A stretch of 64,000 nt of DNA from Planctomycetota bacterium (lineage in GTDB: Bacteria; Planctomycetota; Phycisphaerae; Phycisphaerales; SM1A02): contig JADFIR010000002.1 in the NCBI GenBank assembly GCA_022566535.1, positions 62,001 through 126,000 of the forward strand, in the 5' to 3' direction. Of the stretch, positions 49,599 to 59,005 are shown one piece after another (the stretch's first letter is position 1; each line of letters begins with the position of its first letter). The notes beneath the pieces are model-generated. The model was not told the origin of the DNA. It ran no database searches and saw only the letters and a list, made by a program, of their open reading frames with translations. The position numbers were made by a program, and so were the translations under genes.

Positions 49599-52500
49599 AT
49601 GCCCGAGTCACCTGATCCAAAGATACGACCCCACCCGTGGGAAACCAACGCCGGCGTCATGGCACGCTCGTGCCGTTGCTCCGGCGGCTCCCGCCACCGT
49701 TACGCTGAATTGCACGTCACCAGCAACTTCACGTTTCTGACCGGGGCCAGCCATCCGGAAGAACTGGTCGAACAGGCAGCGGCGCTGGGGCACCATGCGA
49801 TCGCGATTGCCGACCGTAACAGTGTCGCGGGGATCGTCCGCGCCCATGTGGCCGCCAAACAGATTGGAATACCGCTCGTTGTCGGGTGCCGCCTAGCGGT
49901 GCAACTCAATCACCACGATCACCAGGAAGAACTTTCCATTCTTGTCTATCCCACCAGCGTCGAATCTTATGGCCGCTTATGCCGGCTCCTCACCATCGGC
50001 AAACGCCGCGGGCCGAAGGGTGCGTGCCATCTGGTGCTGCACGATCTGATCGAGCACAACAGAGGACTGCTGGCGGTTGTGATCCCTCCGGGCATTCCCG
50101 GGGCACTCGTTCCGGGGGCGCTCGATCAGACGTTCATCGAAGCCGTGCAGGGGCTCAAACAGCACTTCGACGATGATCGCCTGTCTATCGCCGCTTCGTG
50201 TCTCTATGGCCCGGATGATCGCGAGCGTTTGTCGCAGCTTGCGGCGTTGTCCGCGCACCTCGGTGTGCCGCTGGTGGCCACGAACGACGTCCACTATCAC
50301 GTTCCGCAGAGGCGCCCATTGCAGGATGTCCTGACGTGCGTTCGGCACAGATGCACGCTGGAAAACGCGGGGTTTCGTCTCTTTGCACATGCTGAGCGCT
50401 GTCTGAAACCGCCCCAAGAGATGGCCCGGCTGTTCACCCAACATCCGCAGGCACTCGCGCGAACGGTTGATATCGCGCAGCGCGCGACCGCGTTCAATCT
50501 CGATGCGCTGCGCTACCAGTATCCGGACGAGGTCTGTCCGCCCGGCCTCACGCCAATGCAACACCTCATCGAGTTGACCTGCTGCGGCGCGCGACACCGC
50601 TACCCAAACGGCGTCCCTGAAAGGGTCCGTACGCAGATCGAACACGAGCTCAAGCTCATCGAAGAACTGAACTACGCACCGTACTTCCTGACCGTGTACG
50701 ACCTGGTGATGTTTGCCCGATCGCGCGGCATTCTCTGCCAGGGGCGCGGGGCAGCCGCCAACTCAGTGGTGTGCTATTGCCTGGGAATCACAGCCGTCGA
50801 TCCCGAGCGAATCGATCTGCTCTTTGAGCGATTCATCAGCCGCCAGCGAAACGAGCCCCCCGACATCGACATCGACTTCGAGCACGAACGTCGCGAGGAG
50901 GTGATTCAATACATCTATCGCAAGTATGGCCGGGACCGGGCGGCTCTGACCGCTGAGGTCATCACCTATCGCGGCCGTAGTGCGGTGCGCGACGTGGGCA
51001 AGGCGTTTGGGCTGGCGCTGGATTGCGTGGACCGGATGGCCAAGAACATCGACTGGTGGTCGGACCGCACCGGCAGGCTCGATCGGTTGCGCCAGATCGG
51101 GCTGAACCCAAACGATCCAACGATTCGACAGGTGATGGCGATGTCCAACGCGATACTGGGTTTCCCGCGCCATCTGTCGCAGCACGTCGGCGGCTTCGTT
51201 ATCACCCGCGGGCCATTGTGCGAGATGGTGCCCATCGAGAACGCAGCCATGCCCAATCGTACCGTAATCGAATGGGACAAGGACGACATCGACGCCATGG
51301 GGATGTTGAAGGTGGACGTGCTGGGGCTGGGAATGCTGACCTGCGTTCGCAAGGCATTCGATCTTGTCAAGCGCCATCACGGCCGATCAATGTCTCTGGC
51401 CACGGTGCCGGCCGAAGACCCATCCGTCTACGACATGATCTGCGAGGCAGACACCATCGGCGTGTTTCAGATCGAGTCGCGGGCGCAGATGACCATGCTG
51501 CCGCGGCTGCGGCCGCGCTGCTTCTACGATCTGGTCATCGAAGTCGCCATCGTCCGCCCAGGTCCGATCCAGGGGGACATGGTGCATCCCTATCTGCGTC
51601 GGCGAAACGGCCAAGAGCCGGTGACCTACCCCACCGACCAAGTGAAGCGAGTCCTCGGCAAGACGCTCGGCGTGCCGCTGTTTCAGGAGCAGGCGATGGC
51701 GCTGGCAGTGGTGGCGGCCGGCTTCACCCCCGATGAGGCCGATCAACTCCGCCGGGCCATGGCCGCCTGGAAGCGCCGCGGCAACCAGATCGAACGCTTC
51801 GAAGCCAAGTTCACCCGCGGCATGGTCCAGCGCGGCTACGAACGCGCGTTCGCCGATCGGTGTTTCAACCAGCTCAAGGGATTCAGCGAGTACGGTTTTC
51901 CGGAGTCGCACGCGGCCAGCTTCGCCCTCATCGTGTACGTCTCGGCGTGGCTGAAGAAGCACTATCCCGCCGCCTTCGCCGCCACCCTGATCAACAGCCA
52001 GCCGATGGGGTTCTACGCCCCCGCCCAGATCGTCCGTGACGCTGCGGAACATGGCGTTGAAGTGCGCCCGGTGGATCTCCAATGCAGCCAGTGGGATTGC
52101 ACGCTCCAAGAAACTCATGGGTCGGATCAATCGCCTGCTCTTCGCCTTGGCATGCGCCTCGTCAGCGGCTTGCAACAGCAGGAGGCGATCAAGATCACCC
52201 AAGCCGTACAGCGTCATGGCCGGTTCGATTCCATTGAAGCGCTGTGGCGCGCCGCCGGCGTATCAAAGGCCGGCTTGCGCAAGTTGGCCTCAGCGGATGC
52301 GTTCGGCTCAATGGGGCTCGATCGCCAGGCGGCGCTGTGGCACGTGCGGGCACTGAACGATGACCATCTGCCCATGTTCGAGGATCTTCAGCCGCAGCCG
52401 GTTTGCCGGCAATCCGCCTTGCCGGCCATCCTCCCCGCAAAGCAGGTCTTGCATGACTACGCAGCGCTTGGCCTGTCGCTCAAGGCCCATCCGGTTGCAT

Positions 52501-52859
52501 TCCTGCGCGAGCTGCTCAACCGCAGAGGCGTGACCCCGGCGAGCGAGCTGCAACGCCAGGAGCGCTGGCCGCACGGCACGCGCATCGCAGTCGCGGGCCT
52601 TACCCTGGTCCGCCAGCGCCCGGCGACCGCGGCCGGCCTGGTGTTCATCACCCTCGAAGACGAAACGGGTATCGCGAACCTCATCGTGCGGCCGAAGGTT
52701 TACGAACGCTATCGCCCCGCCGCCCGTCACGGCGTCGTGATTCTGGCCCGCGGAACCATCGAGCGGCAGGGGGCCGTGGTGCATGTTCTGACGGCCCAGC
52801 TCGAATCGCTCGATGGCCATCTTGCCCAGCTCACAGCTCGGTCAAGAGATTTTCGATAA
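49599..52859 (+). CDS. dnaE2: Error-prone DNA polymerase III alpha subunit
   Basis: 1086 residues, the DnaE2 size, shorter than replicative DnaE. The PHP domain begins AELHVTSNFTFLTGASHPEE near residue 36. The polymerase core shows GRGAAANSVVCYCLGIT near 383, PPDIDIDFEHERREEV near 420 (catalytic Asp pair) and MLKVDVLGLGMLTCVRK near 568 (third Asp). FSEYGFPESHAASFALIVY and a C-terminal OB fold (GLVFITLEDETGIANLIVRP) complete it. Together with ImuA and ImuB it carries out mutagenic translesion synthesis. It starts three bases after imuB. A start further downstream is possible because the first 30 residues are unlike the family. Confidence 0.95.
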   Translation: MPESPDPKIRPHPWETNAGVMARSCRCSGGSRHRYAELHVTSNFTFLTGASHPEELVEQAAALGHHAIAIADRNSVAGIVRAHVAAKQIGIPLVVGCRLAVQLNHHDHQEELSILVYPTSVESYGRLCRLLTIGKRRGPKGACHLVLHDLIEHNRGLLAVVIPPGIPGALVPGALDQTFIEAVQGLKQHFDDDRLSIAASCLYGPDDRERLSQLAALSAHLGVPLVATNDVHYHVPQRRPLQDVLTCVRHRCTLENAGFRLFAHAERCLKPPQEMARLFTQHPQALARTVDIAQRATAFNLDALRYQYPDEVCPPGLTPMQHLIELTCCGARHRYPNGVPERVRTQIEHELKLIEELNYAPYFLTVYDLVMFARSRGILCQGRGAAANSVVCYCLGITAVDPERIDLLFERFISRQRNEPPDIDIDFEHERREEVIQYIYRKYGRDRAALTAEVITYRGRSAVRDVGKAFGLALDCVDRMAKNIDWWSDRTGRLDRLRQIGLNPNDPTIRQVMAMSNAILGFPRHLSQHVGGFVITRGPLCEMVPIENAAMPNRTVIEWDKDDIDAMGMLKVDVLGLGMLTCVRKAFDLVKRHHGRSMSLATVPAEDPSVYDMICEADTIGVFQIESRAQMTMLPRLRPRCFYDLVIEVAIVRPGPIQGDMVHPYLRRRNGQEPVTYPTDQVKRVLGKTLGVPLFQEQAMALAVVAAGFTPDEADQLRRAMAAWKRRGNQIERFEAKFTRGMVQRGYERAFADRCFNQLKGFSEYGFPESHAASFALIVYVSAWLKKHYPAAFAATLINSQPMGFYAPAQIVRDAAEHGVEVRPVDLQCSQWDCTLQETHGSDQSPALRLGMRLVSGLQQQEAIKITQAVQRHGRFDSIEALWRAAGVSKAGLRKLASADAFGSMGLDRQAALWHVRALNDDHLPMFEDLQPQPVCRQSALPAILPAKQVLHDYAALGLSLKAHPVAFLRELLNRRGVTPASELQRQERWPHGTRIAVAGLTLVRQRPATAAGLVFITLEDETGIANLIVRPKVYERYRPAARHGVVILARGTIERQGAVVHVLTAQLESLDGHLAQLTARSRDFR

Positions 52860-52913
52860 GCGATGCCGCGATATCGGTGCCACGCCATTCCAACCTCAGC
52901 GCGTTGCATCCAT

Positions 52914-55070
52914 TCAGGACAGCCGGGCCAACTCTCGCTGGGCCTCTGCGCGGATCACCTCCCAGGCCTCGTTGTCTGAGACCTGATCGCCCTGATGCCG
53001 GCAGAACTCCACCACGGCCTCGAGCTGGGGCCGATTATCCTCACCGACCGATTGCGCCCGGCGGGCCCGCTGAAGGTTGACCTGCGCAGTGAGCAGGTTG
53101 ACGCGGTTCGGACAGCCTTCAAGCTCCAAGGTTCCATGTAGTGTCTTGAGAGCGGACGCAAGCCATTCATCACTGTCGCATGATCGTCCCTTGTCCAATT
53201 GGATTTCGGCCAGGACCACTGCCGCATCGTAATTCCGCGCGTCGAGTTCGATGGCCTGTTCGGCAATTCGCAGCCCGAAGTCGAGGACCTTGGCGTCGGA
53301 TTCCAACCGGGCCTCGACGAGATACGTGCGGGCCAGCAGCGCCACGCCATCCGTGAACTCTGGATGAATCTCGCAAGCGCGCTGCAAGGCCGCGCGGGCC
53401 TCATCGAGCTCGTCGCGGTCTAGATGCGCCTCCGCCTTGGCGTACAAGGCCTCGAAGTAAGTGCGGCGGACCCCCAACGCCCGATCGTAGCTCTCCAAGG
53501 GATCTTCGCCAGCCAGGCGCTGCGCGTCTCCGCGTAGCTTCCATAGGCCTTCCACGTCCTGATCCCGAGAGAGCATACGATCGCAAAGTTTCACACACCC
53601 TTTGTAATCCGACTCTGCCAACCGCTTCACCGCGAGGGTACAGTCTTCAAGCCAGGGTGGAAGATCTCTGCTCAATCGCTGCGCCTCCTGAAACGCCACG
53701 ACTGCCTGTTCAAGACGCCCGCGCGCCGATATCAAGCCCGTCTCGATGCCATGCGTGGTGATGTGCTTGCGCGCCGCCTGTTGCTGCTTGAGGTGAATCG
53801 CCAGGTAGAGGCGTCCAAGCTCGAAATACGCGCTGCCGAGGTTCTTCACTCGGTCGATCGCGCGCTCCATATCCTCCACCGCCTCGTACAACTTCCCTTG
53901 CCGGAACAGCACGACGCCGCGATAGAAGCGCGCCCATGCCGTTTCCGGACGCGTGGTCAGAATGCCATCCAACTGCTCTCGAATCACATCAAGCCTGGCG
54001 AAGGACCGGCTCAGTGAGCCGGATACACGGTACAAATCGGCGTCCCAAGCGGAAATCTGGCGCACGATCTCCAGTCCAACGGTCCAGTACGGGTCCGAAC
54101 GAATGTCGTCGGCAGGTTCCGGCTGCGGGGCATCAAAGCGCGCGCCGACTAAACGCCGGAACCAGGCCGAAGACTCGGCAACGAGAGAACCACCGAGCAG
54201 AAAGCGATCGAATTCCGCGACCAGATCATCCATCGTTTGGTACCGATCCTCCCTGGCCTTCTGCATGCATCTGAGCACGATCGCCTCCAGGCTGCGGGGA
54301 ACGGAGGCATTTTGAGAGCGCAGCAGCCGCGGGGCGTCGTGAATCACTGCGTGCAGGACATCGACCACGTTCGTGCCATCGAAGGGGGAGCACCCGGCCA
54401 GCTTGAAGTAGAGAGTGGCGCCGAGCGAGTAGATATCGCTTCGCGCGTCAACGGCCTGGATTTCCCCGCGGGCCTGCTCGGGCGGCATCAATCCGGGCGT
54501 GCCGATGATCTGTCCCGCACGGCTGATCGTCTCGCCCGAATCGCCGCGCAGGTCACGGGCAATGCCGAAGTCGCCCAGATATGCACGCCCCTCGCGGTCA
54601 AGCAGGATGTTCTGGGGCTTGATATCCCGGTGGACGATCCCCTGGGCATGGGCGTGCGCAAGCGCCTGGGCTACCTCGCGCAGAATGCGCACAACCCCGG
54701 CGGGGTCCAGCTGAGCGCCAGCCAGATTGCCCCCGTCAACATATTGCATCGAGATGTAGGGCCGCTGCTGGGCCTCACCCATCTCGTACACCGCAATGAT
54801 TGTCGGGTTGTTGAGACGGGCGGTAAATCGGGCTTCGCGCCGGAAGCGCTCAAGATCAGCCGGGCTTGCATCAATCAGAAACTTGATTGCGACCAATCGT
54901 TCGAGACTCATATCACGGGCGAGGTAGACCTCGCCGCAGCCACCTTGGCCGATGAGCCGAATCAGCTCATAGCCGTCGGGCGCAACGGGCGCCTCCGGCT
55001 GCAACAATACATCCGGGCTCAACAGGCCCTGTTCCACCACTTCGCGAACTACCTTGCGCGTCGTCTTCAT
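52914..55070 (-). CDS. Ser/Thr protein kinase with TPR-like C-terminal half
   Basis: 718 residues. The PknB-type kinase domain (about 34-290) is complete: GQGGCGEVYLARD (41-53), Lys63 in AIKFLI, HRDIKPQN with catalytic Asp149, DFG at 167-169, GTPGLMPPEQARG, and DIYSLGATLYFKLAG. Beyond residue 300 is a long helical part with TPR-like units (AWARFYRGVVLFRQGKLYEA, NLGSAYFELGRLYLAIHLKQ, EALYAKAEAHLDRDELDEAR). No membrane helix is seen, so it is cytoplasmic. The divergent gene is an ECF-type sigma factor, 93 bases away, the standard planctomycete pairing in which a kinase is thought to control its sigma factor. Confidence 0.92.
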   Translation of the reverse strand: MKTTRKVVREVVEQGLLSPDVLLQPEAPVAPDGYELIRLIGQGGCGEVYLARDMSLERLVAIKFLIDASPADLERFRREARFTARLNNPTIIAVYEMGEAQQRPYISMQYVDGGNLAGAQLDPAGVVRILREVAQALAHAHAQGIVHRDIKPQNILLDREGRAYLGDFGIARDLRGDSGETISRAGQIIGTPGLMPPEQARGEIQAVDARSDIYSLGATLYFKLAGCSPFDGTNVVDVLHAVIHDAPRLLRSQNASVPRSLEAIVLRCMQKAREDRYQTMDDLVAEFDRFLLGGSLVAESSAWFRRLVGARFDAPQPEPADDIRSDPYWTVGLEIVRQISAWDADLYRVSGSLSRSFARLDVIREQLDGILTTRPETAWARFYRGVVLFRQGKLYEAVEDMERAIDRVKNLGSAYFELGRLYLAIHLKQQQAARKHITTHGIETGLISARGRLEQAVVAFQEAQRLSRDLPPWLEDCTLAVKRLAESDYKGCVKLCDRMLSRDQDVEGLWKLRGDAQRLAGEDPLESYDRALGVRRTYFEALYAKAEAHLDRDELDEARAALQRACEIHPEFTDGVALLARTYLVEARLESDAKVLDFGLRIAEQAIELDARNYDAAVVLAEIQLDKGRSCDSDEWLASALKTLHGTLELEGCPNRVNLLTAQVNLQRARRAQSVGEDNRPQLEAVVEFCRHQGDQVSDNEAWEVIRAEAQRELARLS

Positions 55071-55163
55071 CGTCGCCGGACCTATTGTATGTCTCCCTTG
55101 CCTATGGTCTTCTTCGTACGTGCGACAGGCGCGTTTGCGCGATTCGAGCAGTAGAATTCAGAA

Positions 55164-55742
55164 ATGTTCCCCACCACGGTCTGGACCAGGATTCACCAAG
55201 CCGCAACGTGGGACCAAGCAGCGCTGCAGGAGTTCGCCCAGCGGTATCGCCCGGCGGTCCTGGAGTTCATCGAGAGCCGAGGGTTTCCCACAGCCAACGC
55301 GGACGATCTCTGCCAGGATGTATTCCTGCGCATCCTTCGGGGCGGGGTACTGGCCAAAGCGGACAGCACCCGCGGCCGGTTCCGCAGTCTGCTCCTGGCG
55401 GTGACCACGCATGTGATCCAGGACCATCTGCGCAAGCAGCGTGAAATCCCGGTGCAGGATCTCGAGCCGCCCGCGCGCCAGCCTGACTTTGACCAAACCT
55501 GGGCGTGGTATCTCACACAGCGCGCTCTGGAGCGCCTGCGCGACCATGGCTCGCCATACTACAATGTGCTTGCGGAGCACCTATCCGGAAAAAAGCAGGA
55601 CAGCAACAAGCTCTGGATCGCTCGGCGGAAGCTGGCGGCAATGATTCGTCAGGAGGTGGCCTTGACCTGTGGCACACGAGCAGATTTCGAAGAGGAGCTT
55701 GCCTACTTGTCCCGATACCTGCAACCGGCGAAGAAACAATGA
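55164..55742 (+). CDS. ECF-type RNA polymerase sigma factor
   Basis: 192 residues. Region 2 is recognisable as FAQRYRPAVLEFIESRGFPT with DDLCQDVFLRIL and RGRFRSLLLAVTTHVIQDHL; region 4 is weak (ALERLRDHGSPYYNVLAEHL, SNKLWIARRKLAAMIRQEVA), as in planctomycete-specific ECF groups. No zinc anti-sigma gene is present. It is divergently transcribed from the Ser/Thr kinase 93 bases away, suggesting phosphorylation-based control in place of an anti-sigma factor. The promoters face outward in this short gap. Confidence 0.82.
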   Translation: MFPTTVWTRIHQAATWDQAALQEFAQRYRPAVLEFIESRGFPTANADDLCQDVFLRILRGGVLAKADSTRGRFRSLLLAVTTHVIQDHLRKQREIPVQDLEPPARQPDFDQTWAWYLTQRALERLRDHGSPYYNVLAEHLSGKKQDSNKLWIARRKLAAMIRQEVALTCGTRADFEEELAYLSRYLQPAKKQ

Positions 55743-55835
55743 GACATTTCCGCGGTTGGTGCGAACAAACAATAGAAGCCCCAGCTAGGGACACCGCACC
55801 GACACGGATCACCGGCTGGAAAAGGAGCAAACGCG

Positions 55836-56894
55836 ATGGGGGTGTTGGTCATCGTCGGCACGGACAAGGGCGCCTTTCTTCTGCGTTCAGACACCGCCCG
55901 CGCACACTGGAAGATTCAAGGACCCCTGTTCAAGGGCTGGAAGGTGACCACCGTTGCCCGCGACGCCTCCGGCCGATACTTCGTCGCCACCGCGAGCGAT
56001 GTTTACGGCCAGGCATTGCACGTCAGCGAGGACCTTGATAACTGGCGACAGATTGAGAACGGCCCTGCGTGGGCCAAGGACACCGAGCGCAAGCTCAACC
56101 AGATCTGGACCTTGAATCTCCAGACGAGCCGGTTCTACGCCGGCGTGGACGAAGCCGGGCTTTTTGCCAGCGAAGACGGCGGCGAGAGCTGGTCACCCAT
56201 CGAGGGGCTCAACGAGCACCCCACCCGCGACTCGTGGTATCCAGGTGCCGGAGGGCTCTGTGCCCACGCGGTCCTTACCGACCCCAAGAACTCAAAGCGC
56301 ATCTGGTGCGGCATCTCCGCAGTTGGTGTGTTCCGCTCCGACGATGGAGGCCTCACCTGGGAGATCAAGAATCAAGGCATTCCGATGGTCATCGAGGACA
56401 AGCAGCACAAGGAGATCGGTCGCTGCGTCCACGGTCTGGTTGCCGACCCCAACGACGCGGACACAATCTATCGCCAGGAGCACACCGGCATGTTCCGAAC
56501 CCGCGACGGCGGCGACACTTGGCAGAGGATCGAGAACGGGCTGGACTCTTCGTTCGGTTTCCCCATCGCCATCGACCGCACGTCCAAGACCCTCTATATC
56601 ATCCCGCTGGAGAGCGACGAATACCGCATTCCGATCGACGGCCGGTTTCGAGTCTACCGCAGCGCCAACGGCGGCGACACCTGGGATCCGTTGACCAACG
56701 GTTTGCCACAAGAGAACGCGTACATGGGTGTACTGCGCGACGCATTGGCCGTTGATCACCTCGATCCTTGCGGGGTGTACGTCGGCACGACGGCCGGGAC
56801 GGTCCACGTTTCCAACGATGCCGGCGATTCGTGGACCCAGGTTTCGTGTATTCTGCCGCGCATCCTCTCGGTTTCGGTGTACATGCAGGAGTGA
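55836..56894 (+). CDS. BNR/Asp-box beta-propeller protein
   Basis: 352 residues. Five Asp-box motifs (S/T-x-D/N-x-G-x-T/S-W) are visible: SEDGGESW, SDDGGLTW, TRDGGDTW, SANGGDTW and SNDAGDSW, one per blade, which gives a sialidase- or Vps10-type propeller. The sialidase catalytic residues cannot be assigned, and there is no signal peptide, so the label exo-sialidase given to such proteins is not supported. GGAG lies before the ATG. It is followed after four bases by a MoaD-like gene and then moaA; this propeller-MoaD pairing recurs in many bacterial genomes, with unknown meaning. Confidence 0.8.
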   Translation: MGVLVIVGTDKGAFLLRSDTARAHWKIQGPLFKGWKVTTVARDASGRYFVATASDVYGQALHVSEDLDNWRQIENGPAWAKDTERKLNQIWTLNLQTSRFYAGVDEAGLFASEDGGESWSPIEGLNEHPTRDSWYPGAGGLCAHAVLTDPKNSKRIWCGISAVGVFRSDDGGLTWEIKNQGIPMVIEDKQHKEIGRCVHGLVADPNDADTIYRQEHTGMFRTRDGGDTWQRIENGLDSSFGFPIAIDRTSKTLYIIPLESDEYRIPIDGRFRVYRSANGGDTWDPLTNGLPQENAYMGVLRDALAVDHLDPCGVYVGTTAGTVHVSNDAGDSWTQVSCILPRILSVSVYMQE

Positions 56895-56898
56895 CTTC

Positions 56899-57177
56899 GT
56901 GCCCCAGGTGACCGTCCAACTGCCCAGCATCCTCGGCCGGATCATCGATGAATCGCGAGCAATCCCAATCGAGGCGGATTCACTCGGCGGCGCGCTGAGG
57001 GCATTGGTGGATCGTCATCCCGCCCTGGGCGTTCATCTTTTCGATGAGACCGGCAACCTCCGTCAGCACGTGCTCTGCTTCCACAACCAAACCAACACCC
57101 GCTGGCTACACTCCATCGAGGCCCCGCTCGCCAAGGGAGATACGATCACGATCCTGCAAGCCGTCTCCGGCGGCTAG
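56899..57177 (+). CDS. MoaD/ThiS-family small sulfur carrier
   Basis: A 92-residue protein starting with GTG at 56899, four bases after the propeller stop. It has the ubiquitin-like pattern VTVQLPSILGRIIDESRAIP, SLGGALRALVDRHPALGVHL, PLAKGDTITILQAVSGG and ends in the Gly-Gly needed for adenylation and thiocarboxylation. It could serve molybdopterin synthesis, as moaA follows 61 bases later, or the unknown pathway linked to BNR-propeller neighbours. The overlong open frame upstream is in a different reading frame from the propeller gene and is not real. Confidence 0.82.
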   Translation: MPQVTVQLPSILGRIIDESRAIPIEADSLGGALRALVDRHPALGVHLFDETGNLRQHVLCFHNQTNTRWLHSIEAPLAKGDTITILQAVSGG

Positions 57178-57238
57178 CCGCGGGGCCACGAAGGCGGCTC
57201 GTTGACCAGAGCGACTTGATATTCACGAAGACCGAGGA

Positions 57239-58321
57239 GTGGCTGTGTCCATCGCATTGCCAGTTATGCCTTCCCAGGGTGCCGAAGCGCCATCCAGGCC
57301 CGTGGCGGCGCCGCCAAACGCTAAACGCCCCGGCCGCTTGATCGACTCCCACAGCCGCACCATCCGCGACCTGCGCCTCAGCATCACCGACCGTTGCAAC
57401 TATCGGTGTGTGTACTGCATGGACCCGGACTTCCGCTACATGCCCAAACAACAGCTCCTGTCACTGTCCGAGTACGTCACCGTGGCCCGCGTGTGCGCGA
57501 GCCTCGGGATCGTGAAGCTGCGCATCACCGGCGGCGAGCCCACGCTCTATCCACAACTCAATGAATTGATCACCGAGCTCGGCCGACTCGAGCTCGGTGA
57601 CCTCGCGATGACGACCAATGGTTCGTTGCTGCAGCATATGCCTCTTGAGCAGTGGCGACGCGATGGCCTGCGCCGCATCACGCTCAGCCTCGACAGCCTG
57701 CGGCCTCAGCGCGTGGCAAAGATTACCCGCACGACCACCACCGCCCAGACTGTGGTCAATGCGATTCGCCTGGCCCGGGCTGCCGGATTTGATCCGATCA
57801 AGGTCAACGCGGTCATCATGCGCGGCGTCAATGATGACGAGATCGCCGACTTCGCCGATTTCGCCCGCGAGCACGCCATCACGATACGGCTGATCGAGTT
57901 CATGCCGCTGGATTCGAGCCGCGCCTGGAGGCGCGCCGATGTCGTTTCTGCCGACGAGATGCTCCAAAGCATCACCGCCCGTCACAAGCTGGTGCCACTT
58001 GATCGAGATGATCCTTCGAGTACATCGCTGAACTTTTCGTTCGCCGATGGGGTCGCTGGACGCATCGGGATCATCGCTTCGGTCACCCGGCCGTTCTGCG
58101 GCGCTTGCAGTCGCCTGCGCATCACGGCCGACGGCAAAGTGCGACCGTGCCTGTTCAGCCACAAGGAATGGGATCTTCGCCCACTGCTGCGCGGCGGCGC
58201 AACGGATGACGATATTGCGGAGTTCATCGTCGACTCGATGTGGACGAAGCAGACCGGCCACGGCATCGGTTCGCAGGACTTTGAGCCGCCGGCAAGGTCA
58301 ATGTCTGCGATCGGCGGCTAG
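57239..58321 (+). CDS. moaA: GTP 3',8-cyclase (molybdenum cofactor biosynthesis)
   Basis: MoaA is the radical-SAM enzyme that starts molybdopterin synthesis. 360 residues. The N-terminal 4Fe-4S motif is C53-x3-C57-x2-C60 in ITDRCNYRCVYCMDPD; the C-terminal cluster motif is FCGACSRLRITADGKVRPC; KLRITGGEPTLY and NAVIMRGVNDDEI are core marks. The last two residues are Gly-Gly, which in MoaA reach into the active site and are needed for activity. An extra ~38 residues at the N-terminus are low-complexity (start codons further downstream are possible). No moaC or moaE is next to it. Confidence 0.95.
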   Translation: MAVSIALPVMPSQGAEAPSRPVAAPPNAKRPGRLIDSHSRTIRDLRLSITDRCNYRCVYCMDPDFRYMPKQQLLSLSEYVTVARVCASLGIVKLRITGGEPTLYPQLNELITELGRLELGDLAMTTNGSLLQHMPLEQWRRDGLRRITLSLDSLRPQRVAKITRTTTTAQTVVNAIRLARAAGFDPIKVNAVIMRGVNDDEIADFADFAREHAITIRLIEFMPLDSSRAWRRADVVSADEMLQSITARHKLVPLDRDDPSSTSLNFSFADGVAGRIGIIASVTRPFCGACSRLRITADGKVRPCLFSHKEWDLRPLLRGGATDDDIAEFIVDSMWTKQTGHGIGSQDFEPPARSMSAIGG

Positions 58322-58415
58322 GAGCGAGACCTGCGTCACTCGTGGAAGCAGGCCGTGGATAGCGCCGCCGCTGACTTGGTCAAACACGACACGGAGCCTG
58401 CCAGTCGAGGCTCCA

Positions 58416-58447
58416 TAGGCACATATCAATCTCGATGGCGAATACCC
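58416..58447. repeat. 32-bp diverged direct repeat, copy A
   Basis: Begins TAGGCACATATC and ends TACCC; 26 of 32 bases match the copy at 60144-60175 in the same orientation. The pair brackets a recombinase remnant and an unknown gene just downstream of moaA, where base composition becomes more AT-rich. Confidence 0.55.
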
Positions 58448-58603
58448 CGTACCGCATAGGGTGAAGAGGATATACCAAACCGGTGGCAGATTTATCAGTG
58501 TCTGGAGATCTGTAAATCGCATAGGTATTTGTAATATACACGCTTACAGTTGTCATGGCCGCGCGATCCTCCCTTCCCTGGGACCGATCCACAGTTGGGC
58601 GCG

Positions 58604-58816
58604 GCTGAGTTTGGGAACAGGACGGGGTCGCTCGACCAACGCGAAGCTGCGATTCGGCGATGTGTCGAGCAGATCGTTATCAATCGCAATGAGGGGCACT
58701 GCCGGATCATGTTGCGGAGGATCCCGACGATCGCTGGTGAGTCGCTTGCGGTTGCGACCGATGACAAGGTTGTTCGGTTCGGTACAGCGACAGACAGTTC
58801 CGCGAAACGGTGCTAG
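58604..58816 (+). pseudogene. Serine-recombinase C-terminal remnant
   Basis: The plus strand reads GNRTGSLDQREAAIRRCVEQ, IVINRNEGHCRIMLRRIPTI and AGESLAVATDDKVVRFG, the cadence of the C-terminal part of large serine recombinases (LxxREQxxxIRRxVExIxxD, then G-x-x-x-I-x-L). No catalytic domain is present and no start is plausible, so this is a decayed piece. The 684-bp gap 58322-59005 holds nothing else I can support but the 32-bp repeat. Confidence 0.35.
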
Positions 58817-59005
58817 AAGAGAAGCCTCCGTTCGATCAGTCCACGGAAACCATCTCCCACAGCAAAAGAACGAGCAAGCGAAGGAACGCAAGCGTGCCGG
58901 AGTTCATCAGCGGCGGCATCGAATCGCAGATGACGTCAAAACTTCTGTGAGCGCACATCACTGGAGAAACGAGTGAAGGGGAGTACATGCATTCACGATG
59001 AGCAG

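Noticed and set aside
55085-55444. Overlapping plus-strand frames at the sigma-factor start
   Set aside because: The frame starting at 55164 contains region 2 of a sigma factor; the others are out of frame.
58461-58976. 171-codon plus-strand frame downstream of moaA
   Set aside because: Arg/Ser-rich translation without structure; the neighbouring frame carries the recombinase-like remnant instead.
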